Part shown: positions 32,629-40,330 of the stretch, piece after piece
How positions within the stretch are numbered: position 1 is the stretch's first letter
Layout of the letters: the number at the start of each line of letters is the position of its first letter
Source of the DNA: Lachnospiraceae bacterium
GTDB taxonomy: Bacteria; Bacillota; Clostridia; Lachnospirales; Lachnospiraceae
Direction: 5' to 3'
DNA: 53,012 nt
Assembly: GCA_021772075.1 (NCBI GenBank)
Contig: JAETNQ010000026.1
Coordinates: forward strand, 1 to 53,012
Made by a program: the position numbers and the translations under genes
The notes under the pieces: model-generated
Databases searched by the model: none
The model's input: the letters and a program-made list of their open reading frames with translations, nothing else
Told to the model about the DNA's origin: nothing

Positions 32629-32955
32629 ATGAAGTTTGGGTTATTTTTGGAATTATACGAAGAAGCAAAAGGGTGTGCGGATGTTGACGAGTTCATAGAT
32701 CATCGGGAGAATGATACTGCGCTTAAGAAAACGCCGGATGAGAACATCGTCCTGTTGCTGCGTTTTATTTATGAGATTGCCCACATGAGTATTCGGGACA
32801 TTCGGGAATATTTAGGAATGCCGCGACCGCAGTTTTGCGAGTATTACGAGATAAAAATGAGAACCCTGGAAGATTGGGAATATGGGAAAAATCCCGTGCC
32901 GCAGCGTTTTCTTAAACTGATAGCATACACGCTTGTGGAAGATTTTCTAAGTTAG
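32629..32955 (+). CDS. HTH protein, probable autorepressor
   Basis: 108-residue protein. The C-terminal half has 'HMSIRDIREYLGMPRPQFCE' and 'YYEIKMRTLEDWEYGKNPVP', the latter matching the recognition helix and 'W-x-x-G-x-x-x-P' turn of HigA/YiaG-type XRE domains. The promoter just upstream carries two identical palindromic operators, one inside the -35/-10 spacer, so autoregulation is likely. It could also act as antitoxin to the MazF-like toxin next door, but the operator separates them and no direct evidence exists. GGGAGGT precedes the ATG. Confidence 0.7.
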   Translation: MKFGLFLELYEEAKGCADVDEFIDHRENDTALKKTPDENIVLLLRFIYEIAHMSIRDIREYLGMPRPQFCEYYEIKMRTLEDWEYGKNPVPQRFLKLIAYTLVEDFLS

Positions 32956-32990
32956 CAAAGGCCATCTGCCATCCTGCAATTCTCCCCAGA

Positions 32991-33023
32991 GGACTAGGAG
33001 CATTCCGTTCCCAGTCCTTTTTT
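32991..33023 (+). terminator. Terminator hairpin 1 of a near-identical pair
   Basis: GGACTAGGAGC folds back on CGTTCCCAGTCC with one mismatch and short loop, followed by TTTTTTG. A near copy lies 230 bases downstream. Confidence 0.7.
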
Positions 33024-33152
33024 GTTGTCTGAATATATCCTTTTTACGATTGAACAAATCTGCTGCCGGGTGCCTGTGCAGATTACTTGATCCGTTTGGA
33101 AAGAGGCAGTCTGCCCTTTCTCATGAGCAGATGGGGTGAGTTACGCCGAAGG

Positions 33153-33204
33153 GGTGTACTAAAGGTGTACTGTTTTTTCAAATCTCATGTGCTATGATTA
33201 TACT
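33153..33204 (+). promoter_or_regulatory. Candidate late promoter with phased activator repeats
   Basis: GGTGTACT occurs twice, 11 bases apart start to start (33153 and 33164), exactly one helical turn. It is followed by TGTTTT, a 16-base gap and TATGAT (33193), overlapping TATACT (33199). It lies in a 290-base gap between early and late genes, downstream of the sigma-like regulator gene. Confidence 0.5.
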
Positions 33205-33221
33205 TGCCAGGATTGGATAGA

Positions 33222-33253
33222 GGACTAGGAGCGTTTCGTTCCCGGTCCTTTTT
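33222..33253 (+). terminator. Terminator hairpin 2 of a near-identical pair
   Basis: GGACTAGGAGCG pairs with CGTTCCCGGTCC (11 of 12 positions counting G-U) around TTT, followed by TTTTTC. Placed just after the candidate late promoter, it could serve as an antitermination or attenuation point. Confidence 0.7.
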
Positions 33254-33314
33254 CTTTGGCCGGATGCGGCTTTTATCCTTTCACGCATCCGTACATAGAA
33301 AGGAGCGAGGCTTT

Positions 33315-33512
33315 ATGGTTTTGACGAGCGTTCAGAAGAAAGCGATGGCTGATCTGAAAAGGAATAAGGGCAGGCTGACGGTGCAGCAGTACCGGACGGT
33401 CAAAGGCCAGATACTTGCAGGAGATACAGCGGGAGCAGAAAGAGGAATGAAGAAGCTGCTTGACCGAAGGAGCAGACTTGGAAGGAGTGAGACCTTTGCC
33501 AAGCAGACCTAA
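33315..33512 (+). CDS. Small phage protein, hypothetical
   Basis: 65-residue basic protein, 'VLTSVQKKAMADLKRNKGRL' then 'TVQQYRTVKGQILAGDTAGA', found as the partner upstream of phage HNH endonuclease genes. Function unknown; the basic charge suggests nucleic-acid contact. AAAGGAGCGAGG precedes the ATG. It overlaps the HNH gene by 17 bases. Confidence 0.65.
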   Translation: MVLTSVQKKAMADLKRNKGRLTVQQYRTVKGQILAGDTAGAERGMKKLLDRRSRLGRSETFAKQT

Positions 33513-33855
33513 GACACCGTGCAAGTATCCGGGCTGTCCGGCGCTGGTTCCTTACGGCCAGCAGTATTGTGAGGCACACAAGAGTCTGCATCCGGAAGTT
33601 ACCCGGTCAGCCGGGAAACGTGGGTACGGGAGCAGGTGGCAGAGGTTCAGTAAGAATTATCTGAAAGCACATCCGCTTTGTGCTGCCTGCCAGAAGGAAG
33701 GCAGATATGTGAAAGCAACGGTGGTGGATCATATAAAACCACACCGGGGTGATCAGACGTTGTTTTGGGATGTGGAGAATTTACAGCCGCTTTGCAAGCC
33801 CTGTCATGATAAGAAAACCTGGACGGAGGACAGCAATCCCGTGTATCGGTACTGA
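33496..33855 (+). CDS. Phage HNH endonuclease (packaging-associated)
   Basis: 119-residue HNH nuclease. N-terminal zinc motif 'PCKYPGCPALVPYGQQYCEA' is followed by 'GYGSRWQRFSKNYLKAHPLC', 'AACQKEGRYVKATVVDHIKP' and the closing 'LQPLCKPCHDKKTW'. HNH proteins of this size adjacent to terminase modules assist DNA packaging in HK97-like phages; here an accessory block separates it from terminase. TTG with GAAGGAG 8 bases ahead gives the N-terminus 'MPSRPKTP', matching family starts. Confidence 0.85.
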   Translation: MPSRPKTPCKYPGCPALVPYGQQYCEAHKSLHPEVTRSAGKRGYGSRWQRFSKNYLKAHPLCAACQKEGRYVKATVVDHIKPHRGDQTLFWDVENLQPLCKPCHDKKTWTEDSNPVYRY

Positions 33856-33861
33856 TTGTTA

Positions 33862-33875
33862 CCCCCCCCCCCCCC
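33862..33875. repeat. 14-base C homopolymer
   Basis: Fourteen consecutive Cs, 7 bases after the HNH stop codon, in a 300-base gap that otherwise shows only an imperfect inverted repeat around GTATCCC (33902) and GGGATACC (33959). Confidence 0.8.
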
Positions 33876-34156
33876 AGGGGCGGTCAACTTCTTCACGCTA
33901 AAGTATCCCAAAGACCGGCGCCCCCTCAAACGTGAATTTTCGCAGAATTAAAGAGGGGGGATACCCAGGAGGGCAGCTTTGAGCCTGAAAAAATTAAATA
34001 AATGATGGCGAAAGGCTGTAAAAATGGGCATTTTCCGATTTGGTTTTCCAGAATACTTTCGCCAGATTGTTAGGAAAAAGGGCTATAAAACGGTGCAAAA
34101 ACATCCGTTTTCGTGGCCCTTTTTTCATGTACTTTTTTGCGAAAGGATGTGATGGG

Positions 34157-34621
34157 ATGACGGAATTTCAAGCCGAACAGATAGAGAACCTGCGTAGGCA
34201 GGGCGTTGGATACCGGAGCATCGGCACGATTGTCGGGCTGTCCCGTGACATCGTCCGTAATTACTGTAAGTCCAAAGGGCTGGATGGCTATGCCAATGAC
34301 CTGACAGTCAATATGCAGGAGCGGATGTCGCAGGGAAAAGCCTGCTGGTGTTGCGGCAAGGAAATCGAACAGCCGCACACCGGACGGCGCAGGAAATTTT
34401 GCACAGAGAAATGCAGACGGGACTGGTGGGCAGCTCACCCGGAGGCCGGAAGGCACAGCGAGGCGGCTTCTTATCATCTGACCTGCGCCTATTGTGGGAA
34501 AGCATTTATTTCCTATGGCAATAGAACCCGGAAATATTGCTCACATCACTGTTACATTCGTGACCGCTTCTGGCGGGAGGAGGATGGCCGGGAGCCGTAT
34601 GTGAGTCCGGCTGTAAAGTGA
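34157..34621 (+). CDS. HTH plus double zinc-ribbon phage protein
   Basis: 154 residues. An N-terminal resolvase-type helix-turn-helix ('QIENLRRQGVGYRSIGTIVG', 'LSRDIVRNYCKSKGL', about 5-42) is followed by two cysteine sites: 'CWCCGKEIEQ...FCTEKC' and 'CAYCGKAF...KYCSHHC'. This combination is common in Clostridial phages upstream of methyltransferase genes and is probably DNA-binding. The internal ATG with AAAGGATGTGATGGG ahead is preferred over a start 39 codons earlier. Confidence 0.75.
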   Translation: MTEFQAEQIENLRRQGVGYRSIGTIVGLSRDIVRNYCKSKGLDGYANDLTVNMQERMSQGKACWCCGKEIEQPHTGRRRKFCTEKCRRDWWAAHPEAGRHSEAASYHLTCAYCGKAFISYGNRTRKYCSHHCYIRDRFWREEDGREPYVSPAVK

Positions 34622-34670
34622 ACAAAAATCATACGCAGAAGGGCCGGATATTCTACTGGATGATTTCCCG

Positions 34671-34708
34671 GTTCAGAGGTAATATGCCACTACCAAAAGA
34701 AAAGGAGG
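34671..34708 (+). repeat. Phage leader element L1
   Basis: Contains GTTCAGAGGTAATATGCCAC followed by TACCAAAAGAAAAGGAGG, directly before the next gene. It is one of six related leaders in the accessory block (L1-L6). Confidence 0.7.
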
Positions 34709-34715
34709 TAATGGC

Positions 34716-34991
34716 ATGACGAGTCAGGAAATATGGGAAAGGGCTAATGAGCAATTGATTTTTGTCGGAGTCTTGTTCACTTGGATTCAGGAAAATCCGA
34801 ATGACCTTCGTATTGGAGCAGGAGCCACAAAGCTGAAAGAGATGCTTCCCTGTTTTGTGGGAATCGATCTGGAAGCGAAGGCACTTGTCTTTCAGTCAGA
34901 AGACGAAGGCATCGTTGCGTTGTATATGAACCGGATTGATGAGCAGACGATCAGCCTTTCAATGGCAACGGGCTTGACATTGGAAAATTGA
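34716..34991 (+). CDS. Phage accessory protein, hypothetical
   Basis: 91 residues: 'MTSQEIWERANEQLIFVGVL' then a mixed alpha/beta pattern with 'VGIDLEAKALVFQSEDEGIV' and 'MNRIDEQTISLSMATG'. No family recognised. It is preceded by leader element L1 with AAAGGAGG. An overlapping ATG five bases upstream is out of frame and would make only a mini-ORF. Confidence 0.6.
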   Translation: MTSQEIWERANEQLIFVGVLFTWIQENPNDLRIGAGATKLKEMLPCFVGIDLEAKALVFQSEDEGIVALYMNRIDEQTISLSMATGLTLEN

Positions 34992-35070
34992 ATGTAATTG
35001 AAAGATGGAAAGACACTTACTGAGGTTTCTAGGTAGGTGTTTTTCTTTTGCAGAAAAAAGGAGGATACCC

Positions 35071-36327
35071 ATGAGTGAAGTAACAACAGCAATGGAATGG
35101 AGGACGATTCCCGTTGGGGACCTCCGCCCTGCTGCCTATAATCCGAGGAAGAAGCTGAAACCCGGAGATAAGGAGTATGAGAAAATCAAGAAATCCATTC
35201 AGGAATTCGGTTATGTGGAGCCTATCATTGTCAACTTTGATATGACAGTCATCGGCGGCCACCAGCGTCTGACCGTCTTAAAAGACCTGGGATACACCGA
35301 AGTCCAGTGCGTGGTGGTTCATATTGAGGACGATGCAAAGGTAAAAGCCCTGAACATCGCACTTAATAAGATCACTGGCGCATGGAATGAGCAGCTTCTG
35401 GCAGACCTCATTGTTGATTTGCAGAGTCAGGATTTCAACACCGATCTGACTGGTTTTGAGCCAGCGGAGATTGACCAGCTCTTTTCCAAAGTCCATAACA
35501 AGGAAATCAAAGAGGATGATTTCGATGTGGATGAGGAATTGAAAAAGCCGACCATGTCAAAGACCGGGGATTTGTGGCTGCTTGGCAGGCACCGTCTGGT
35601 CTGCGGTGATTCTCTGCTGCCGGAAACCTTTACTACATTGATGGATGGAAAACGTGCCAATCTTGTGGTAACGGACCCGCCCTACAATGTAAATGTGGAG
35701 GAAACTGCCGGGAAAATCAAAAATGACAATATGCCCGATGAGGATTTCTATAAGTTCCTCTTTGCGGCTTTTGTAAATATGGAACAGAACATGGAAAATG
35801 ACGCATCCATTTATGTGTTCCATGCTGACTCAAAGGGATTGATCTTCCGGCAGGCATTTCATGATGCCGGGTTCTATCTGTCCGGCTGCTGTATCTGGAA
35901 GAAGAATGCCCTGGTGTTAGGGCGCTCTCCTTATCAATGGCAGCACGAACCGTGCCTGTTCGGGTGGAAGGTCGGCGGTAAGCACCAGTGGTATTCCGAC
36001 AGGAAGCAGACGACCATTTGGGAATATGACCGTCCGAAGTCCTCCAAAGAACATCCGACTATGAAACCTGTCGCACTGATGGCATACCCTATCCAGAATT
36101 CCAGCATGAGTAACTGCATTGTGCTGGAGCCTTTCGGCGGTTCCGGCTCCACGCTTATTGCCTGCGAGCAGACAAACCGTATCTGCTATGCCGTTGAGCT
36201 GGACGAGAAATTTGTGGATGTTATCGTGAAACGCTACATTGAAACAGTAGGCAGCAGTGATGGTGTGTTCCTTATCCGTGATGGCGTTAAGTATCCGTAC
36301 CAGGAGGTGGCTGTCCATGAAGAATAA
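35071..36327 (+). CDS. ParB-like/beta-class DNA methyltransferase fusion
   Basis: 418 residues. N-terminal ParB/sulfiredoxin-like domain (about 10-120, 'PVGDLRPAAYNPRKKLKPGD', 'VIGGHQRLTVLKDLGY') is fused to an amino-methyltransferase with catalytic 'VVTDPPYNVNVE' (about 203) before the SAM-binding 'LEPFGGSGSTLIAC' (about 353), i.e. beta-class order. It methylates adenine N6 or cytosine N4; no restriction partner is present, so it is probably an anti-restriction or regulatory phage methylase. AAAGGAGG precedes the ATG; the 3' end overlaps the cytosine methyltransferase by 11 bases. Confidence 0.9.
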   Translation: MSEVTTAMEWRTIPVGDLRPAAYNPRKKLKPGDKEYEKIKKSIQEFGYVEPIIVNFDMTVIGGHQRLTVLKDLGYTEVQCVVVHIEDDAKVKALNIALNKITGAWNEQLLADLIVDLQSQDFNTDLTGFEPAEIDQLFSKVHNKEIKEDDFDVDEELKKPTMSKTGDLWLLGRHRLVCGDSLLPETFTTLMDGKRANLVVTDPPYNVNVEETAGKIKNDNMPDEDFYKFLFAAFVNMEQNMENDASIYVFHADSKGLIFRQAFHDAGFYLSGCCIWKKNALVLGRSPYQWQHEPCLFGWKVGGKHQWYSDRKQTTIWEYDRPKSSKEHPTMKPVALMAYPIQNSSMSNCIVLEPFGGSGSTLIACEQTNRICYAVELDEKFVDVIVKRYIETVGSSDGVFLIRDGVKYPYQEVAVHEE

Positions 36328-38299
36328 GAAGCTGACCCTCGGAAGCCTGTTTTCTGGCTCCGGGGGTTTTGAGTTAGCCGGCCTGCTGTCAGGGATTATT
36401 CCTTTGTGGGCATCGGAGATTGAGCCGTTCCCTATCCGGGTAACGACAAAACGGCTGCCCCAGGTAAAGCATTACGGAGATGTGTCTGCCCTTTGCGGGG
36501 CTGACATCGAGCCAGTGGACATCATCACATTCGGCTCACCGTGTACCGATCTTAGCGTGGCAGGAAAGAGGGCTGGCCTTGACGGGCAGCAGTCCAGCCT
36601 GTTTTATCAGGCAATACGAATCATAAAAGAAATGAGGTGTGCTACCAATGGAGACTATCCAAGATACATCGTGTGGGAGAATGTCCCCGGCGCTTTCTCC
36701 TCCAACAAAGGCGAAGATTTCAAGGCCGTCCTCGAAGCGGTCATCGGCGTCATCTGTCCGGGAACCGAGGTGCCTATGCCTGAAAAGGAACGATGGCCCT
36801 ATGCCGACTTATACATGGGAGACGGATGGAGCGTTGCGTACAGAGTTCTTGACGCTCAGTATTGGGGAGTCCCCCAAAGAAGAAAACGCATCTTTCTTGT
36901 CGCAGATTTTGCAGGCGGGAGTGCCGGAAAAATATTATTTGAGTCCGAAGGCGTGTCAGGGTATTCTGCGGAGGGCTTCCGTGCGTGGCAAAGAGCTGCC
37001 GGAAATCCTACGGCTTGCATTGGAGCGGCAGGCTGTGTCTGCTTGAATGACCAGGGCGGATGCCGGATGGATGTGACGGAGGATGTTACCTGCACCCTCC
37101 GGGCGGAAGCACACCATCCTCCCTGTGTGTTGGAATCGGCGGGCTTTTGTACTGAACATTCTGCACAGAGCAGGGGCATCGGTTATGAGGAGGAGACCTC
37201 CCCTACCCTGCGGGCCGGCACGGTTCCGGCAGCAGTAGCTTTGGAGAATCACCCAACAGACAGCCGTGTAAAAATTTCAGAGGACAACAAAGTACAGACA
37301 CTGACTTCCCGGATGGGAACTGGCGGCGGGAATGTGCCGCTGGTCATGACACCGGAGAATCCGTTGGAACCAGTAACGTTGAAAATCCGCTCCGGCTGTG
37401 AGGGTGGAGGCAAGGGCGTTCTGATCCAGGAGGACAAATCCGCAACGCTCTCCTGCAATAATGACCAAACAGTGTTTGTGCCGTTCTGCAAAGGGGCGCG
37501 TCCACATTCAAAAGAGGAAGCCCCGACCTGGAAGAACGGAGATGTTGCAAATACGCTGAATACCTTTGATGTTGGGGAGTCCCGGTGCAATGAACTGGTG
37601 GTGCAGGCATACGGCATCTGTTCCGATAAGAGCAATGCCATGCTGTCAGATAACCCGCACAGTGGGTTTTATGAAGCGGATACTTCCCGGACACTTGATG
37701 CGAATGGCGGCAATCCCGGATGCAACCAGGGCGGCATTGCCGTTGTTGCGGTACAGGGTTCCATGATTGGGCGGGATGATAAGAACGGACCGCAGGGCAG
37801 CGGCATAGGCGAGGATGTTTCTTTTACGCTGAACACCACGGATCACCATGCGGTGGCATATCCTGTCTACTGTGCAAGTAAGAGTTCCCATTTCACACGG
37901 GCGGAGAAGGAATTGGCAGGCACACTGGTGGCTACGGATTATAAAGACCCGCCTCTTGTGAATGACAAACCTGTGCCAGAGCCGGAGTACATTGTCCGCA
38001 GGCTGACACCGACCGAATGTGCAAGACTGCAGGGTTTCCCGGACTGGTGGTGTTCCGGTCTTGGGACTGAGAACCCTTCCGAGGAAGAGATCGCTTACTG
38101 GACAGAGGTATGGGAAACACACCGGAGGGTAACGGGTGCCGCGAAAAAGCCTAAGACCAGAAACCAAATCGTGAAGTGGCTGAAAGACCCTCATGCGGAT
38201 GCTGCGGAGTATAAGATGTGGGGAAACGGCGTCGCTTTGCCGTGCGTTGTTTTCGTCCTTTGCGGTGTGGCGTGGGCTTATTTTGAGCATGAAAAATAG
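36317..38299 (+). CDS. DNA (cytosine-5) methyltransferase with repeat-rich target domain
   Basis: 660-residue C5 methyltransferase. Motif I 'LGSLFSGSGGFELAG', catalytic PC motif IV 'FGSPCTDLSVAGKRAGLDG' (about 75), motif VI 'WENVPGA', motif VIII 'QRRKRIFLVAD' and C-terminal motifs IX/X 'LTPTECARLQGFPDWW' and 'WGNGVALPC' are intact. The variable region between VIII and IX (about residues 240-555) is very long. It consists of about eight repeats with a 'TL' core and hydrophobic 'VV' ending. AGGAGGTGG precedes the ATG, which overlaps the preceding methyltransferase gene. Confidence 0.92.
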   Translation: MKNKKLTLGSLFSGSGGFELAGLLSGIIPLWASEIEPFPIRVTTKRLPQVKHYGDVSALCGADIEPVDIITFGSPCTDLSVAGKRAGLDGQQSSLFYQAIRIIKEMRCATNGDYPRYIVWENVPGAFSSNKGEDFKAVLEAVIGVICPGTEVPMPEKERWPYADLYMGDGWSVAYRVLDAQYWGVPQRRKRIFLVADFAGGSAGKILFESEGVSGYSAEGFRAWQRAAGNPTACIGAAGCVCLNDQGGCRMDVTEDVTCTLRAEAHHPPCVLESAGFCTEHSAQSRGIGYEEETSPTLRAGTVPAAVALENHPTDSRVKISEDNKVQTLTSRMGTGGGNVPLVMTPENPLEPVTLKIRSGCEGGGKGVLIQEDKSATLSCNNDQTVFVPFCKGARPHSKEEAPTWKNGDVANTLNTFDVGESRCNELVVQAYGICSDKSNAMLSDNPHSGFYEADTSRTLDANGGNPGCNQGGIAVVAVQGSMIGRDDKNGPQGSGIGEDVSFTLNTTDHHAVAYPVYCASKSSHFTRAEKELAGTLVATDYKDPPLVNDKPVPEPEYIVRRLTPTECARLQGFPDWWCSGLGTENPSEEEIAYWTEVWETHRRVTGAAKKPKTRNQIVKWLKDPHADAAEYKMWGNGVALPCVVFVLCGVAWAYFEHEK

Positions 38300-38339
38300 T
38301 CCTGGAAATATGGAATATTGGCTTGACTTATGGAGGCTT

Positions 38340-38373
38340 TAGAGTGATATATGGTGTACCAAAAGAAAAGGAG
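38340..38373 (+). repeat. Phage leader element L2 (divergent)
   Basis: GAGTGATATATGGTG followed by TACCAAAAGAAAAGGAGG, sharing the 3' half with L1; the 5' part is diverged. Confidence 0.5.
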
Positions 38374-38382
38374 GTCGCCATT

Positions 38383-39243
38383 ATGGAGATAAAAACAACT
38401 GCGGAAAACCGCAAAGATGTGGTGCAGGCAATCAGGGAGTTTTGCGGAGAGGATTCGGTTTACATGGGTCCCCCAACCTTCGCATATCAGGTTGGTAGCT
38501 ACACCATCGGACGTGACGGAACAGTCACCGCCGAGGGAGAAAATGAAGAATTGAGGGAGTTCCTTGTTGGGAAAGGGCTGGCTGCCCCGGAGGTCACAAT
38601 GATGAATGTGGCGGTTCCCACAGGGGACATTACTCCGGCAGGAATGAAAAATCTGATCTTCCTGTTACATTCCAAGCAGTACCTTATGAACCGCATGGTC
38701 GGGTACAACGCATTTTCGATTTCCGAAAAGCTGATAGAGGAACTGGAGCAGAAACAGCCGGAGGATATGGATGCATTCTATTCCCTGCTGGCCGGGTATG
38801 CAGATAAGAACCTGGGATTTGCGGCAGATGCCGAGCAGATCACCTTTGCCTTCCCAGTCCAGGAGGATTCTGAGAAAAATGCGGCCCTTACGGAGCTGAT
38901 GGCGAACATGGTGCAGTATGTACGGTCTGCCAAGCGCGTCAATCCGAAGCTGGTGATGGAGGAGAATGAAAAATACTATCTGCGGAGCTGGCTTTTGCGG
39001 ATAGGTTTCTCCGGTAAAGAGGCAAAGGAGAAACGGAGTGTTCTGCTAAAGGGGCTTAAGGGGCATACTGCTTTCCGCACTCCGCAGGATGAGGAGAAAT
39101 GGAAAGCGGCGAGGGCTGCTGAAAAAGCAGAGAAAGAGGATGATCCGATGGAGATTCCTGCCCTTACCCCGGAACAGGAGATGGCAGAGGCGATGGCGGA
39201 TGCAGCCCTGATCCATGAGGTCAACAGCAGCTTTGAGGATTGA
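38383..39243 (+). CDS. Phage accessory protein upstream of amidoligase
   Basis: 286 residues, sometimes labelled 'virulence-related' in Clostridial phages. N-terminal part 'AIREFCGEDSVYMGPPTFAY', 'GSYTIGRDGTVTAEGEN'; middle helical domain 'MKNLIFLLHSKQYLMNRMVG'; C-terminal segment 'YLRSWLLRIGFSGKEAKEKR' that is also found at the C-terminus of the downstream amidoligase ('MRTWLLRLGFIGDEFKTARE'). The shared module suggests the two proteins bind a common partner or each other. Function unknown. Start after AAAGGAGG of L2. Confidence 0.65.
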   Translation: MEIKTTAENRKDVVQAIREFCGEDSVYMGPPTFAYQVGSYTIGRDGTVTAEGENEELREFLVGKGLAAPEVTMMNVAVPTGDITPAGMKNLIFLLHSKQYLMNRMVGYNAFSISEKLIEELEQKQPEDMDAFYSLLAGYADKNLGFAADAEQITFAFPVQEDSEKNAALTELMANMVQYVRSAKRVNPKLVMEENEKYYLRSWLLRIGFSGKEAKEKRSVLLKGLKGHTAFRTPQDEEKWKAARAAEKAEKEDDPMEIPALTPEQEMAEAMADAALIHEVNSSFED

Positions 39244-39249
39244 TAAGGT

Positions 39250-39297
39250 GCCATAATGTACACAATTTCTGCCCCGGAAGTTTGTGTACATTATGGC
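39250..39297. promoter_or_regulatory. Perfect 16-bp inverted repeat before amidoligase
   Basis: GCCATAATGTACACAA and its complement flank a 16-base loop. The right arm is the conserved start of leader element L3. No T-run follows, so a protein-binding or RNA regulatory role is more likely than termination. Confidence 0.7.
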
Positions 39298-39385
39298 TCA
39301 GAATTGAGTTGCTATTATGTGCTTTTAGAGCGAATATGTGACTACCGAAAGGGAAAACAAACCGCACAGAAAGGAAGCACATACC
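39281..39385 (+). repeat. Phage leader element L3
   Basis: TTTGTGTACATTATGG, CAGAATTGAGT, then ACTACCGAAAGGGAAAAC and an AGGAAG ribosome binding site before the amidoligase ATG. It matches L4 and L5 over most of its length. Confidence 0.7.
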
Positions 39386-40330
39386 ATGAACGAAAAGATT
39401 ACAAGACAGATTGAGGAAATGAAAAAACAGACCATCGGGGTTGAGGTGGAGATGAACCACATCACAAGGAGCAAGGCAGCGAAACTTGCCGCCAGCTTTT
39501 TTGGAACAGGCAGATATGAGGACACGGCAGGCCGGAACGGATACTGCACCTGGTCAGCCTGGGATGCACAGGGCCGGGAATGGAAATTCCAGAGGGATGT
39601 CAGCATTGAGGGGCCGGACAGCGAAAAATGCGAGATGGTCACGCCGATCCTGACCTACGCAGACATGGAAACCCTGCAGGAGCTTATCCGCCAGCTTAGA
39701 CACGCGGGAGCAAAGAGCGATGCCTCAAGGGGATGCGGAGTCCACATCCACATCGGGGCAAAGGGACACACACCGCAGACGCTTAGAAATCTTGCAAACA
39801 TCATGGCGAGCCATGAGATGCTGATTGCAAAAGCCTTAAACCTGGACAGTTATCGGATGAACCGCTACTGCCGCACGGTTGATCCTGCATTTTTGGAGAG
39901 GCTGAACCGCAGAAAACCAACCACCATGTCAGCATTGGCAGACATTTGGTACGAAGGCACCTACGGAAGTAGGAACGCTCATTACAATAACAGCCGATAC
40001 CATATGCTCAACTACCATGCAACCTTTACGAAAGGAACAATTGAATTCCGGCTTTTCCAATTCGATGAGCCTACCGCAGAGCGGAGGGGCGGGCTTCATG
40101 CCGGACAGTTAAAGAGTTACATCCAGCTTTGCCTTGCACTGAGCCAGATGGCAAAGACGGTACGGTCGGCAAGCCCGAAGCCGCAGCAGAATGAGAATCC
40201 GAAATACGCGATGAGGACCTGGCTCCTCCGGCTCGGATTCATCGGGGACGAGTTCAAGACCGCAAGGGAAATCCTCACAAAGCGCCTTGACGGAGATGCC
40301 TCCTTCAGAAATGGAAGGGCAGCCGCTTGA
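39386..40330 (+). CDS. Phage amidoligase (Amidoligase_2 family)
   Basis: 314-residue ligase of the COOH-NH2 ligase/amidoligase superfamily (glutamine-synthetase-like fold). Diagnostic motifs are 'TIGVEVEMNHITR' (metal-binding Glu pair), 'WKFQRDVSIEGPDSEKCEMV', the 'RGCGVHIHIGAKGHTPQTLR' histidines and 'TIEFRLFQFDEPTA'. Such phage enzymes are predicted to form amide bonds on peptides or proteins, using ATP. Its neighbour is a gamma-glutamylcyclotransferase-like gene, a recurrent association. Leader L3 and AAAGGAAG precede the chosen ATG. Confidence 0.85.
   Translation: MNEKITRQIEEMKKQTIGVEVEMNHITRSKAAKLAASFFGTGRYEDTAGRNGYCTWSAWDAQGREWKFQRDVSIEGPDSEKCEMVTPILTYADMETLQELIRQLRHAGAKSDASRGCGVHIHIGAKGHTPQTLRNLANIMASHEMLIAKALNLDSYRMNRYCRTVDPAFLERLNRRKPTTMSALADIWYEGTYGSRNAHYNNSRYHMLNYHATFTKGTIEFRLFQFDEPTAERRGGLHAGQLKSYIQLCLALSQMAKTVRSASPKPQQNENPKYAMRTWLLRLGFIGDEFKTAREILTKRLDGDASFRNGRAAA

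Noticed and set aside
34681-34720. 11-codon mini-ORF inside leader L1 as a regulatory peptide
   Set aside because: The corresponding frame differs in length and sequence in L3-L6, so conservation is at the nucleotide level, not the peptide.
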